DNA of 64,000 nucleotides. It comes from Acrocarpospora phusangensis (GTDB lineage: Bacteria > Actinomycetota > Actinomycetes > Streptosporangiales > Streptosporangiaceae). Both the position numbers and the translations under genes were made by a program. Under the pieces are notes generated by a model. That model was not told the origin of the DNA. It ran no database searches and saw only the letters and a program-made list of their open reading frames with translations. This document shows, in pieces, positions 16,217-25,412 of this stretch (positions within the stretch are counted from its first letter, which is position 1; every line of letters begins with the position of its first letter). The DNA lies in NCBI RefSeq assembly GCF_016862995.1, contig NZ_BOOA01000022.1, positions 1 through 64,000 on the forward strand, in the 5' to 3' direction.

Positions 16217-19200
16217 CTAGCTGCCGTACACCTCGAATTCCCAGAGGGAGTAGCCCCAGGCGGTGCCGCGGGTGGTGCCGTTGATTCGGACGTATCTGGT
16301 CGAATTGTTAAGGCCGGTATGGTCGTCGACGCCGCCGTTCTCGCCGGTCACCGACTTGATGGTGGTCCAGGTGGTTCCGTTGGGTGAGGTCTGGATCTGG
16401 TACGCCGACCCGTACGCGGCCTCCCAGCTCAGCCTGACCCTGCTGATGGTGTAGGTCTGGCCCAGGTCCACCTGGATCCACTGGGGGTCGGCGAAGGCGC
16501 TGCCCCAGCGGGTGGTGGCGGAGCCGTCGACCGCGTTGGCGGCCGTGTAGGCGGCTTCCATGCTGGAGGCCACGGCGGGTTTGTTGAGGGCCACGTTGGT
16601 CGCGGCGGGCGGGCCGCCGGAGCCGTACACCTCGAACTCCCAGAGGGAGTAGCCCCAGGCGGTGCCGCGGGCGGTGCCGAGGATGCGGACGTAGCGCGCC
16701 GTTCCGGTCAGGCCGGTGTGGTCGTCGATGCCGCCGTTCTCGCCGGTCACCGTCTTGATGGTGGTGAAGTCGGTGCCGTTGGCGGAGGTCTGGATCTGGT
16801 AGGCCGAGCCGTAGGCGGCCTCCCAGTTCAGGCGCACGCGGTTGATCGAGTACGACTGCCCCAGATCCACGGTGATCGACTGGGGGTCGGAGAACGCGCT
16901 CGACCAGCGGGTGGTGGTCGAGCCGTCCACGGCGCCCGCGCCCGTGTACGCGCCTTCGACGCTGGTGACCGTGACTGTCTTGTTCAGCGCCAGGTTGGTG
17001 CCCGTCGGGGGAGACGGGGACGGCGACGGGCTGGGCGAGGGCGACGGTGAGGGGGACACGACGGGGCCGCCGTTGAAGGTGAACTCGTCGATGTCGTAGA
17101 GCGCGCCGGTGCCCTTGAAGACCAGGAACAGCTCCTGGGTGCCCGCCGGTGGTGTGATCGCCCCGGTGACGTTGGCGAAGGTCGCGTACCCGCCGGTCGC
17201 CGGGACCGTCGCCGAGCCGACCAGCTGGCCGGTCGGCGAGCCGACGCGGAACTCCAGCGTGTTGCCGCCCGCCACCGCGCCGACCCGCGCGGTGAACGAG
17301 GTCACCCCGGTCAGGTTGTACGGCTTGAACGAGATCCAGTCGTTGTTGTCGATGAACCCGATCGCCCGGCCGCCGTTCGCGCTGCCCGGCGAGACGATCT
17401 GGATGCCGCTGCTGTTGCCGAAGTGCTCCGCCTGGCGGACTCTCGGCTGCAGGATGACCTGGGCGTGCGTGGTGAGCGCGCCCTGGCCGCCGCCGCCGTT
17501 GTCGGTGTACTCGGCGTCGATCACCCCGAAGATGTTGGCCGCCGAGTCGTGCTCGCCGTCGACCGTGGTCTGCAGGGTGCCGGTGCAGCCGTTGGCGCTG
17601 GTCAGCAGGTGCCCGTGCGAGTCGTGGCCGAGCACGTAGCTGACCTTCACCCGGGCGCAGTTGATCGTGCCGTCCTGCGGGTCGGTCACGGTCACCTGGA
17701 ACGGGATCGCGTCACCGAAGGAGAACGTGCGGCCGTCCAGCGGCGCCTGGATGGTCACCGTGGGCGCGGTGTTGCCGACCGTGATCACCACGCTGGCCGT
17801 GCCGGTCTTGCCGGTCGTGTCGCGTACGGTGAGGGTCGCGCTGTAGGTGCCGTTCGTGTTGTACGTGAAGGACGGATTGGCCGCCGTCGAATCGGTGGAT
17901 CCGTTGCCGTCGAAGTCCCACGCGTACGTGATCGGGTCGCCGTCGGGGTCGATCGTGCCGGCCGAGGAGAACGTCACCGCGAGCGGCGCCAGGCCGGAGG
18001 TGCGGTTGGCCGACACGACCGGTGCGGGCGCGTGGCCGTTGCGGGCGTACTCGATGCGGTAGAGGCCGGAGTTCTCGTCGCCGTTGAACCAGCCGGTGCC
18101 GTAGTCGAGCACGTAGAGCGCGCCGTTCTTGCCGAACTCCATGTCCATGATCTGCGTGCCGGTCCACGGGAACGGGTTGATCGCGAGCGGCGCGCCGGTG
18201 CTGTCCTGCACGACGTTCCTGATCCAGCGGCGGCCGAACTCGCCGGCGAAGAACGTGCCGTCGTAGTAGCGCGGGAACGCGATCGCCGAGGTGGAGGCGG
18301 GGTCGAACCGGTAGACGGGGCCGGCCATCGGGGAGAGGCCGCCACCGGGGAACTCCGGCGGGGTGGAGCCGGTGTAGGGGATCCAGCCGCGCTGCGACGG
18401 CGGCAGCTGGGTGATTCCGGTGTTGTTGGGCGAGTTGTTCACCGGGCCGCCGGCGCAGTTGTACTTCGGCAGGGACGGGCCGGACGGGAACGTGTACTCG
18501 TTGTAGGCGTCGTTGAAGCTGGAGCAGTACGGCCAGCCGTAGAACCCCGGCTGGGTGATCCGCGCGAACTCCACCTGCCCGGCCGGGCCGCGGTTCGGGT
18601 CGGCGGTGCCCGCGTCGGGCCCGTAGTCGCCCAGGTAGACGATGCCGGTGGCCTTGTCCACGCTCATCCGGAACGGGTTCCGGAAGCCCATCGCGTACAC
18701 CTCGGGACGGGTGTTGGCGGTCCCGGGCGCGAACATGTTGCCCGGCGGGATCGTGTACGCGGGCGTCCCGGACGCGGTCGGCTTGATGCGCAGCACCTTG
18801 CCGCGCAGGTCGTTGCTGTTGGCCGCGGTGCGCTGCGCGTCGAAGGCCGGGTTGCGGTTGGCCCGCTCGTCGATCGGCGAGAAGCCGGCCGACTCGAACG
18901 GGTTGGTGTCGTCACCGGTGGACAGGTAGAGGTTGCCCGCCGAGTCGAAGTCGATGTCGCCGCCCACGTGGCAGCACATGCCGCGGCTGGTGGGCACGTC
19001 CAGGACCGTGCGCTCGCTGGCCGGGTCGATGGTGTTGTCGGCGCGTACGGTGAACCGGGACAGGCGGTTGACCCCGTTCCACGGCGCGAAGTCGGCCGCG
19101 GTCCCGGTGGCCGGAGCGCCTCCGCCCGGCGTGTTGAGGGGCGGCGCGTAGAACAGGTAGATCCACCGGTTGGTGGCGTAGCCGGGGTCGGCCGCGATGC

Positions 19201-20161
19201 CCTGCAGGCCCTCCTCGTCGCCGCTGTAGACGGCGAGGTTGCCGGCGACCTTGGTGTTGCCGGCGAAGTCGGTGTAGCGGATCGTGCCGTTGCGGGCGGT
19301 GTGGAAGACCGCGCCGTCGGGCAGCACGGTGAGGCTCATCGGCTCGCCGACCTCGCCGACGCCCTTCGCGAGCGCGACCTGCTGGAAGTTGGAGGTGACG
19401 GTGCCGCCGCACTCGCCCTGCACGAAGCCGGCCGCGGTACGGATGCCGCCGAGCAGGTGCTGGCGGAAGTTGGCCTCGGCGAAGGACTCGTCGGTGTGGC
19501 CGCCGCCGGTGTACCAGGAGCGCCCGCCGTCGTAGTTCTGGCACCAGGCGATGGGGTGGTCGAAGCCGTTGCCGCCGCCGGTGTAGGTGGTCTCGTCCAG
19601 GGTGGCCAGCACGTGCACCTTGCCGCGCGGGTTGACCGCGTAGTTGTACCACTCGTCGAAGCGGCTCCACCGGTGCGGCAGGTGCGCGGTGGACGGGTGG
19701 ACCCGGTCCGCGACCTTCACCGTGGCCTGCTGGGGGGCGGGGTGGCCGGAGAAGTACGCGCCGACGAGCTGGCCGTACCAGGGCCAGTCGTACTCGGTGT
19801 CGGCGGCGGCGTGCACGCCCACGTAGCCGCCGCCGGCCTCGATGTAGCGCTCGAAGGCGGCCTGCTGGGTGGCGTTGAGCACGTCACCGGTGGTGGAGAG
19901 CCAGATGACGGCCCTGAACCTGGCCAGGTTGGCGTCGGTGAACTGGGCGGCGTCCTCGGTGGTCTCGACCGCGAAGTTGTTGGCGGTGCCGAGCTGCTGG
20001 ATGGCGGTGATGCCGGGGCCGATGGAGCCGTGCCGGAAGCCGGCGGTCTTGGAGAAGACCAGGACGGTGAAGTCGGGGGCGGCGAAGGCGGGTGCCGAGG
20101 TCACGGTCAGGCCGGTGACCACGAGCAGCAGCGACAGGAGTAATCGGGATAACAGGCGCAC
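16217..20161 (-). CDS. Secreted ThuA / PQQ-type sugar dehydrogenase / PKD / CBM6 / double F5/8C protein
   Basis: A 1314-residue secreted mosaic. A signal peptide (to about residue 27, AFA-AP) precedes a ThuA-like domain (about 30-250; GYVGVHAAADTEYDW), then a beta-propeller sugar dehydrogenase of the GSDH/PQQ type (about 265-715; LPDGAVFHTARNGTIRYTD, CCHVGGDIDF, YAMGFRNPFRMSVD). After that come a PKD domain (DPDGDPITYAWDFDGNGSTD), a CBM6-like module (QAEHFGNSSGIQIVS), a Ser-Pro repeat linker and two F5/8 type C domains of about 115 residues that are nearly duplicates. Likely it oxidises or processes a polysaccharide-derived sugar at the cell surface. GTG start with AAAGGA ribosome site. The adjacent ROK/ABC operon suggests joint sugar use. 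Confidence 0.88.
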   Translation of the reverse strand: MRLLSRLLLSLLLVVTGLTVTSAPAFAAPDFTVLVFSKTAGFRHGSIGPGITAIQQLGTANNFAVETTEDAAQFTDANLARFRAVIWLSTTGDVLNATQQAAFERYIEAGGGYVGVHAAADTEYDWPWYGQLVGAYFSGHPAPQQATVKVADRVHPSTAHLPHRWSRFDEWYNYAVNPRGKVHVLATLDETTYTGGGNGFDHPIAWCQNYDGGRSWYTGGGHTDESFAEANFRQHLLGGIRTAAGFVQGECGGTVTSNFQQVALAKGVGEVGEPMSLTVLPDGAVFHTARNGTIRYTDFAGNTKVAGNLAVYSGDEEGLQGIAADPGYATNRWIYLFYAPPLNTPGGGAPATGTAADFAPWNGVNRLSRFTVRADNTIDPASERTVLDVPTSRGMCCHVGGDIDFDSAGNLYLSTGDDTNPFESAGFSPIDERANRNPAFDAQRTAANSNDLRGKVLRIKPTASGTPAYTIPPGNMFAPGTANTRPEVYAMGFRNPFRMSVDKATGIVYLGDYGPDAGTADPNRGPAGQVEFARITQPGFYGWPYCSSFNDAYNEYTFPSGPSLPKYNCAGGPVNNSPNNTGITQLPPSQRGWIPYTGSTPPEFPGGGLSPMAGPVYRFDPASTSAIAFPRYYDGTFFAGEFGRRWIRNVVQDSTGAPLAINPFPWTGTQIMDMEFGKNGALYVLDYGTGWFNGDENSGLYRIEYARNGHAPAPVVSANRTSGLAPLAVTFSSAGTIDPDGDPITYAWDFDGNGSTDSTAANPSFTYNTNGTYSATLTVRDTTGKTGTASVVITVGNTAPTVTIQAPLDGRTFSFGDAIPFQVTVTDPQDGTINCARVKVSYVLGHDSHGHLLTSANGCTGTLQTTVDGEHDSAANIFGVIDAEYTDNGGGGQGALTTHAQVILQPRVRQAEHFGNSSGIQIVSPGSANGGRAIGFIDNNDWISFKPYNLTGVTSFTARVGAVAGGNTLEFRVGSPTGQLVGSATVPATGGYATFANVTGAITPPAGTQELFLVFKGTGALYDIDEFTFNGGPVVSPSPSPSPSPSPSPSPPTGTNLALNKTVTVTSVEGAYTGAGAVDGSTTTRWSSAFSDPQSITVDLGQSYSINRVRLNWEAAYGSAYQIQTSANGTDFTTIKTVTGENGGIDDHTGLTGTARYVRILGTARGTAWGYSLWEFEVYGSGGPPAATNVALNKPAVASSMEAAYTAANAVDGSATTRWGSAFADPQWIQVDLGQTYTISRVRLSWEAAYGSAYQIQTSPNGTTWTTIKSVTGENGGVDDHTGLNNSTRYVRINGTTRGTAWGYSLWEFEVYGS

Positions 20162-20210
20162 AAACGATCCTTTCGGAACGAAGGTCGCGTGCGCCGAACG
20201 CGGCCGGTGA

Positions 20211-20222
20211 GGGAGCGCTCTC
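20211..20222. promoter_or_regulatory. LacI-type operator GGGAGCGCTCTC
   Basis: GGGAGCGCTCTC differs by one base from the perfect palindrome GGGAGCGCTCCC used by many actinobacterial LacI regulators. It lies between the promoter and start codon of the ThuA fusion gene, where a repressor would block transcription. No LacI gene is in the window. Confidence 0.5.
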
Positions 20223-20271
20223 TTTCCCTCGGCGCGCGTGCCAGGCTGCCGAGTGTGAGGCGATCGCCCAC

Positions 20272-20301
20272 ATTGTTGCCAGGATGTTGCGGATCAGTCA
20301 A
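20272..20301 (-). promoter_or_regulatory. Promoter of the ThuA fusion gene
   Basis: On the minus strand TTGACT (20301-20296) and AACAAT (20277-20272) are 18 bp apart, about 110 bp upstream of the GTG start, leaving a 5' untranslated region that contains the LacI-type operator. Confidence 0.45.
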
Positions 20302-20331
20302 GAGCTTGTGACAAGACCTAAAGAAAGTGCC

Positions 20332-21510
20332 TCAGCTGCTGACTGTGAGATCCACGGCCTCGGGCGCCAGCACGGCCTCGATCACCATGACCGCCGCGCC
20401 GATCACGCCCGCGCGGTCGCCCAGCTCGGTCGCCCGGATGCTCAGATGCTGGGTGGCCAGCGGCAGCGAGCGGCTGTAGATCACCTCACGGACCCCGGCC
20501 AGCACGTGCTCGCCCGCCTCCGCGATGTCGCCGCCGATCACTATCACCGACGGGTTGAAGAAGTTCACGATGGAGGCCAGCACGTCGCCGATCTCCCGGC
20601 CGGCCTGCCGGATGAACTGCACGGCCTGGGTGTTCCCGGCCCGCACCAGGCCCACCACGTCCCGGCTGTTCTCGGCCTGGATCCCGGCCTTGCGCAGCTG
20701 CGAGGCGATCGAGGCCCCGCCCGCGACGGCCTCCAGGCAGCCGATGTTGCCGCAGCGGCAGATCACGTCGGCGGAGGTCACCCGGATGTGGCCGATGTCG
20801 CCCGCCGCGCCCTGGGCGCCCCGGTGCAGCCGCCGCTCCGAGATGATCCCGCAGCCGATGCCGGTGCCGATCTTGACGAAGACCAGGTGCTCCACCTCGG
20901 GCCTGGCGGCCCAGTGCTCACCGAGCGCCATGATGTTGACATCGTTGTCCACCAGAACCGGGGCGCCCAGTCGCGACCCCAGCCACTCCGGTACGGGGAA
21001 CCCGTCCCAGCCAGGCATTATCGGTGGATTGACCGGCCTGCCGCTGATGTGCTCGACCGGCCCCGGCAGGCCCACGCCGACCCCGCACAGCAGCCCGCCG
21101 GTCTCCGCCAGCAGGTCCCTGAGCGTGTCCACCAGCCACCCGAGCGTGACCTCGGGGCCACGGTCTATCGGCAGGTCGGCGGTCCGCTCGACGAGCACGT
21201 TCGAGGCGAGGTCGGTCACCGCGACGCGGGCGTGGGTGGCCCCCAGATCTGCCGCCGCCACCACCCGGGCCCCCTGGTTGAAGGCGAAGGCGGTCGCGGG
21301 ACGCCCCCCGGAGGAGATCGCGTCCGTCGCGGGCACGATCCACTGGTGCGTCAGCAGCGCGTCGAGGCGCTGCGAGACCGTGGACCGGGCCAGTCCTGTC
21401 AGCTGCACGAGCTCGGCCCTGGTCCGGGCCTGGCCGTCCCGAAGGATCGAGAGCAGTGCTCCCGCGCCGGTGACAGAACCGGTCGGCTCGCTCAGCATCC
21501 CCTGTGTCAA
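20332..21510 (-). CDS. ROK-family transcriptional repressor
   Basis: A 392-residue ROK regulator. An N-terminal winged helix (about residues 15-75; LTGLARSTVSQRLDALL) is followed by the sugar-kinase-like fold (AAADLGATHARVAVTDL) and the ROK zinc/sugar signature CRCGNIGCLEAVAGG near residue 255. It lies divergent to a sugar ABC transporter operon and is the natural repressor of it. The TTG start follows a good AGGAGG site; an ATG four codons later is the alternative. The inducing sugar is unknown. Confidence 0.9.
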   Translation of the reverse strand: MTQGMLSEPTGSVTGAGALLSILRDGQARTRAELVQLTGLARSTVSQRLDALLTHQWIVPATDAISSGGRPATAFAFNQGARVVAAADLGATHARVAVTDLASNVLVERTADLPIDRGPEVTLGWLVDTLRDLLAETGGLLCGVGVGLPGPVEHISGRPVNPPIMPGWDGFPVPEWLGSRLGAPVLVDNDVNIMALGEHWAARPEVEHLVFVKIGTGIGCGIISERRLHRGAQGAAGDIGHIRVTSADVICRCGNIGCLEAVAGGASIASQLRKAGIQAENSRDVVGLVRAGNTQAVQFIRQAGREIGDVLASIVNFFNPSVIVIGGDIAEAGEHVLAGVREVIYSRSLPLATQHLSIRATELGDRAGVIGAAVMVIEAVLAPEAVDLTVSS

Positions 21511-21528
21511 CCTCGCCTCCTTTCGCCT

Positions 21529-21571
21529 AGTCGATGATTCCAGATCTCATTATGACATCATGCCATCGACT
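21529..21571. promoter_or_regulatory. Inverted repeat between ROK gene and sugar ABC operon
   Basis: AGTCGATG (21529-21536) and CATCGACT (21564-21571) are perfect inverted arms separated by 27 bp in the divergent promoter region. The right arm ends 5 bp upstream of the -35 box of the ABC operon, a plausible ROK operator. Confidence 0.45.
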
Positions 21572-21576
21572 TTTGC

Positions 21577-21606
21577 TTGACCGTCAGCATAAGTCGTCTC
21601 TAGCAT
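21577..21606 (+). promoter_or_regulatory. Promoter of the sugar ABC operon
   Basis: TTGACC (21577-21582) and TAGCAT (21601-21606) are separated by 18 bp. The expected start site is at or just before the ATG at 21615, so the transcript may be leaderless. Confidence 0.5.
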
Positions 21607-21614
21607 CCGGAAAT

Positions 21615-23147
21615 ATGGAAGACATAAGCCGGGAACAGTCGGATAACCCCTCGCTGCTACAGATGCGAGGGATCGTCAAGCAGTTCCCCGGAGTGCGCGC
21701 GCTGGACGGCGTCGACCTCGACGTCCGGGCCGGCGAAGTGCACTGCCTGCTCGGCCAGAACGGCGCGGGCAAGTCGACCCTCATCAAGGTGCTGGCCGGC
21801 GCGCACCAGCCGGACAGCGGTGAGGTCCTCCTCAACGGCGAAGCGGTCCGCCTGGCCAACCCCACCGCCGCCATGCGGCAGGGCATCGCCACCATCTACC
21901 AGGAACTCGACCTGGTCGACGGCCTCAGCGTCGCGGAGAACATCTTCCTCGGCCACGAACAGGCGGTGTGGGGCTTCACCAAGCGCGGCGAGATGTTCGC
22001 CGCCACCCGTAAGCTGCTCGCCCGGCTCGGCCACGGCGAGATCCGTCCCCAGACCGAGGTGGGCCGCCTGTCGCCCGCCGGCAAGCAGGTCGTCAGCATG
22101 GCGCGCGCCCTCTCCCACGAGGCGCGCCTGATCGTCATGGACGAACCGTCGGCGGCGCTGGCCCACGACGAGGTGAGCAACCTGTTCCGGATCATCCGGG
22201 AGCTGACCAGCCAGGGTGTCGCGGTGGTCTACATCTCGCACCGGCTGGAGGAGATCCGGGAGATCGGCGACCGGGTCACCGTGCTCAAGGACGGCAGGAC
22301 CGTGGCGGTCGGCCTGCCCGCCCGTACCACGCCGACCGCCACCGTGGTCTCCCTGATGACCGGCCGCAACGTGGAGTACGTCTTCCCGCCCCGCCCCACC
22401 GGCGAGTTCGGCGAGGAGGTGCTCCGGGTCGAGAACCTCACCGTGCCCGGCGTGGTGTCCGGCGTCTCGTTCACCGTACGGGCCGGGGAGATCGTCGGCC
22501 TGGCCGGCCTGGTCGGCTCCGGCCGCTCCGAGATCATGGAAGCCGTGTACGGCGCCCGCCGGGCCTCCGGCAAGGTGACCCTCAACGGGAAGCCGGTCAA
22601 ACTGGGAAACACCGCCAACTCGGTCCGCATCGGCATGGGCCTGGCCCCCGAAGAGCGCAAAGCTCAGGGCCTGCTCCTGGACCAGAGCGTGGCGCGCAAC
22701 ATCACACTGGCCACCCTCGGCCGCTACTCGCGGTTCGGCTGGCTCAACCGGAAGCAGGAGAGCGCCGAGGCCGACCGCCTGGTCAAGGCCCTGGACATCC
22801 GGCCGCCCGACCCCACCCGCCCGATCAAGACGCTCTCCGGCGGCAACCAGCAGAAGGCGGTGATCGGCCGCTGGCTGGTCGAGGGCCGCAGGCTGCTGCT
22901 GCTGGACGAGCCCACCCGAGGCGTCGACGTGGGCGCCCGCGCCGAGCTGTACGCGCTGGTCAGACGCCAGGCCGACGAAGGTGTCGCGGTCCTGCTCGTC
23001 TCCAGCGAAGTGCCCGAGGTGCTCGGCCTGGCCGACCGCGTGCTGGTCGTCCGGGACGGCCGGGTGGTGCACGAGGCACCCGCCACCGAACTCGACGAGC
23101 ACCACGTGCTCGACCTCGTCATGGACGCCACCCCGTCCCATGGCTGA
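21615..23147 (+). CDS. Sugar ABC transporter ATP-binding protein, RbsA/MglA type (two ABC domains)
   Basis: A 510-residue tandem ABC ATPase. The first domain has Walker A GQNGAGKST (about residue 48) and a modified signature LSPAGKQVVSMARAL; the second has LSGGNQQKAVIGRWLVEG and LLLLDEPTRGVDVGA. A degenerate second Walker A (GLVGSGRSE) is usual for this carbohydrate class (CUT2). The ATG at 21615 was chosen over an in-frame start 81 bp upstream because that one would lie within the promoter. It heads a five-gene operon with permease, binding protein, oxidoreductase and isomerase. Confidence 0.93.
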   Translation: MEDISREQSDNPSLLQMRGIVKQFPGVRALDGVDLDVRAGEVHCLLGQNGAGKSTLIKVLAGAHQPDSGEVLLNGEAVRLANPTAAMRQGIATIYQELDLVDGLSVAENIFLGHEQAVWGFTKRGEMFAATRKLLARLGHGEIRPQTEVGRLSPAGKQVVSMARALSHEARLIVMDEPSAALAHDEVSNLFRIIRELTSQGVAVVYISHRLEEIREIGDRVTVLKDGRTVAVGLPARTTPTATVVSLMTGRNVEYVFPPRPTGEFGEEVLRVENLTVPGVVSGVSFTVRAGEIVGLAGLVGSGRSEIMEAVYGARRASGKVTLNGKPVKLGNTANSVRIGMGLAPEERKAQGLLLDQSVARNITLATLGRYSRFGWLNRKQESAEADRLVKALDIRPPDPTRPIKTLSGGNQQKAVIGRWLVEGRRLLLLDEPTRGVDVGARAELYALVRRQADEGVAVLLVSSEVPEVLGLADRVLVVRDGRVVHEAPATELDEHHVLDLVMDATPSHG

Positions 23148-23180
23148 TATCGCGTTGACCCGAACTCAGGAGTTCGTCTG

Positions 23181-24233
23181 ATGACCGAGGTGAATCCGCA
23201 GAAAGTCTCCGCGCCGGAGGCCGATGAACAGGCGCGGGTGGAGGCGGCCGCCGTCGCGCCTTCAGGATCAGGGGGCGGAGGGCTGCGGCTGGGCCGGATG
23301 GGCGAGGCCCGCCACCTGGGCCTGGTGATCGCGCTCGCCCTGCTGGCCGTCGTCGGCCTGATCACCACCCCGGACACCTTCGCCACCACGTCCAACATGG
23401 TCAGCCTGCTGGCCCTGGCCGCCACCATCGGCGTCATCACCGTCGGCATGACCTTCGTCATCATCGGCGGCGGCATCGACCTGTCGGTGGGCGCGATCAT
23501 GGCGCTGGCCTCGGTCTGGGCGACCACGCTGGCCACCCAGGCGTACGGGCCGGTGGTGATGGCCGTCTGCGCCATCCTGGTCGGCACCGGAGCCGGCCTC
23601 CTGAACGGCTTCCTCATCTCGTACGGCCGGATGGTGCCCTTCATCGCCACCCTGGCCATGCTGGTGGCCGCCCGCGGTCTGGCCCAGCGCATGTCCGAGC
23701 GCAAGACCCAGCTGGTCAGCCAGGACAACGGCGCCCTGATCGAGCTGTCCACCACCCGGGTGCTCGGCCTGCCGCTGCTGGTCTACATCTTCGCCGTGGT
23801 CGTCGCCGTCGGCTGGCTCATCCTCAACCGCACCACCTTCGGCCGCAGGACGTACGCGGTGGGCGGCAACCCGGAGGCGGCCCGCCTGGCCGGCATCGAC
23901 GTCCGCCGCCACACGATGCTCCTGTACGGCCTGTCCGGCCTGTGCTGCGGCATCGCGGCCGTGATCATCATGGCCCGCACCACCACCGGCTCCTCCACCC
24001 ACGGCGACCTCTACGAGCTGGACGCCATCGCCGCCGTCATCATCGGCGGCACCCTCCTCACCGGCGGCCGGGGCACGATCATCGGCTCCATCCTCGGCCT
24101 GCTCATCTTCACCGTGATCACGAACCTGTTCATCCTGAACGGGCTCAACACCAGCGACCAGCTGATCGCCAAGGGCCTGATCATCGTCGTCGCCGTGCTC
24201 CTGCAGCGACGCAGCCTGCAAACAGCCACATAG
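23181..24233 (+). CDS. Sugar ABC transporter permease, RbsC type
   Basis: A 350-residue CUT2 permease with about eight to ten hydrophobic helices. The family motif GGGIDLSVGAIMALASVWATTL lies near residue 95 (spans 20+ residues; key GGIDLSVG), with TFGRRTYAVGGNPEAARLAG near 215 as the ATPase-coupling loop. The cytoplasmic N-terminus is about 40 residues long and hydrophilic. A strong AGGAG site precedes the ATG. It forms the channel for the sugar bound by the lipoprotein encoded next. Confidence 0.93.
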   Translation: MTEVNPQKVSAPEADEQARVEAAAVAPSGSGGGGLRLGRMGEARHLGLVIALALLAVVGLITTPDTFATTSNMVSLLALAATIGVITVGMTFVIIGGGIDLSVGAIMALASVWATTLATQAYGPVVMAVCAILVGTGAGLLNGFLISYGRMVPFIATLAMLVAARGLAQRMSERKTQLVSQDNGALIELSTTRVLGLPLLVYIFAVVVAVGWLILNRTTFGRRTYAVGGNPEAARLAGIDVRRHTMLLYGLSGLCCGIAAVIIMARTTTGSSTHGDLYELDAIAAVIIGGTLLTGGRGTIIGSILGLLIFTVITNLFILNGLNTSDQLIAKGLIIVVAVLLQRRSLQTAT

Positions 24234-24347
24234 CTTCCACCCCCAGCCCTCACCTCGCTCTACAGCACCCGCCTTCAACGGGCCTCGGGATTCCCTCCCC
24301 GCGGCCCCGGTTCCTTACTGCCTGATAAATCACAAAGGGAGAACACC

Positions 24348-25412
24348 ATGGCCCAGAACCCGGGTCGCCGCGGTTTCCTCGTCGGCGGAGCGGTCCTCGG
24401 AGTCGGCGCCCTAGCGGCGGCGTGCACCAGCAACGAGCCGGCCCCGGCCCCCAGCGCGGCGGCCCCCGCCGCGCCGGCCCCGGCCGCCACCGGCGGCAAC
24501 GACGCCCCCGGCACCAAGGTCGTCATCGGCTTCTCGGCCCCCGCCGCCGACCACGGCTGGATCGCGGCCATCGCCAAGAACGCCGAGGCCGCCGCCAAGC
24601 AGTACAGCGATGTCGAGTTCAAGCCGGTCGAGCCGACCAACGACATCAACGTGCAGATCTCCGCGGTCGAGTCGCTGATCGCGCAGAAGGTCAACGTCAT
24701 CGTCATGCTGCCGAACGACGGCCAGCAGCTCAACCAGGTCGCCCGCCAGGCCACCGACGCCGGCATCCCGGTCGTCAACCTGGACCGCATCTTCCCGGAC
24801 AAGCTGTCGTACCGGACCTGGATCGGCGGCGACAACTACGGCATGGGCGTCGCGGCCGGCCACTACATCGGCAAGAAGCTCAAGGACAAGGGTGTGAGCA
24901 ACCCGGTCATCCTGGAGATTCAAGGCATCGCCACGCTGCCCCTCACCCAGGACCGCAGCAAGGGCTTCGAGGACGCGCTCAAGAACTACGGCTTCAGCGT
25001 GACCGCCAAGCAGGACGCCCAGTTCACGGTGGAGTCCGGCACCGAGGTCGCCAGCAACCTGCTCCAGGCGCACTCCAAGATCGACGCCATCTGGAACCAC
25101 GACGACGACCAGGGCATCGGCGTCCTGGCCGCCATCAAGGAAGCCAACCGGAACGAGTTCTTCATGGTCGGTGGCGCCGGTTCGGCCAACGCCATGCGGG
25201 ACATCCAGGCCGGCTCCAGCGTCCTTGAGGCGACGGTCACCTACAGCCCGACGATGGCCTCCTCGGCCATCAAGCTGGCTCGCCTGATCGCGCAGGGCAA
25301 GGGCATGAGCGACCTGCTGGAGCACCAGGTTCCGCAGTCGATCACCCTGGCCTCCGAGACCATCACCAAGGACAACGTCGCCGAGTACCTGCCGTTGGGC
25401 TTCGAGTCGTGA
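24348..25412 (+). CDS. Sugar ABC transporter substrate-binding lipoprotein, Tat-type signal
   Basis: A 354-residue periplasmic-binding-protein-like lipoprotein of the RbsB/Peripla_BP_4 group. The leader has a twin-arginine motif (RRGFLVGG, residues 7-14) and a lipobox LAAAC (Cys27), then an Ala/Pro-rich tether. The mature part shows VVIGFSAPAADHGWIAAIAKNAE and NVIVMLPNDGQQLNQVARQA, typical for pentose, hexose or inositol binding proteins. A ribosome site (AGGGAGA) is present. The Tat signal suggests folding before export. The ligand is not predictable. Confidence 0.92.
   Translation: MAQNPGRRGFLVGGAVLGVGALAAACTSNEPAPAPSAAAPAAPAPAATGGNDAPGTKVVIGFSAPAADHGWIAAIAKNAEAAAKQYSDVEFKPVEPTNDINVQISAVESLIAQKVNVIVMLPNDGQQLNQVARQATDAGIPVVNLDRIFPDKLSYRTWIGGDNYGMGVAAGHYIGKKLKDKGVSNPVILEIQGIATLPLTQDRSKGFEDALKNYGFSVTAKQDAQFTVESGTEVASNLLQAHSKIDAIWNHDDDQGIGVLAAIKEANRNEFFMVGGAGSANAMRDIQAGSSVLEATVTYSPTMASSAIKLARLIAQGKGMSDLLEHQVPQSITLASETITKDNVAEYLPLGFES

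Noticed and set aside
17423-20143. A 906-codon open frame on the plus strand opposite the ThuA fusion gene
   Set aside because: It is Arg/Gly/Val-rich low-complexity sequence caused by high third-position GC; the minus strand has a signal peptide and clear domains.
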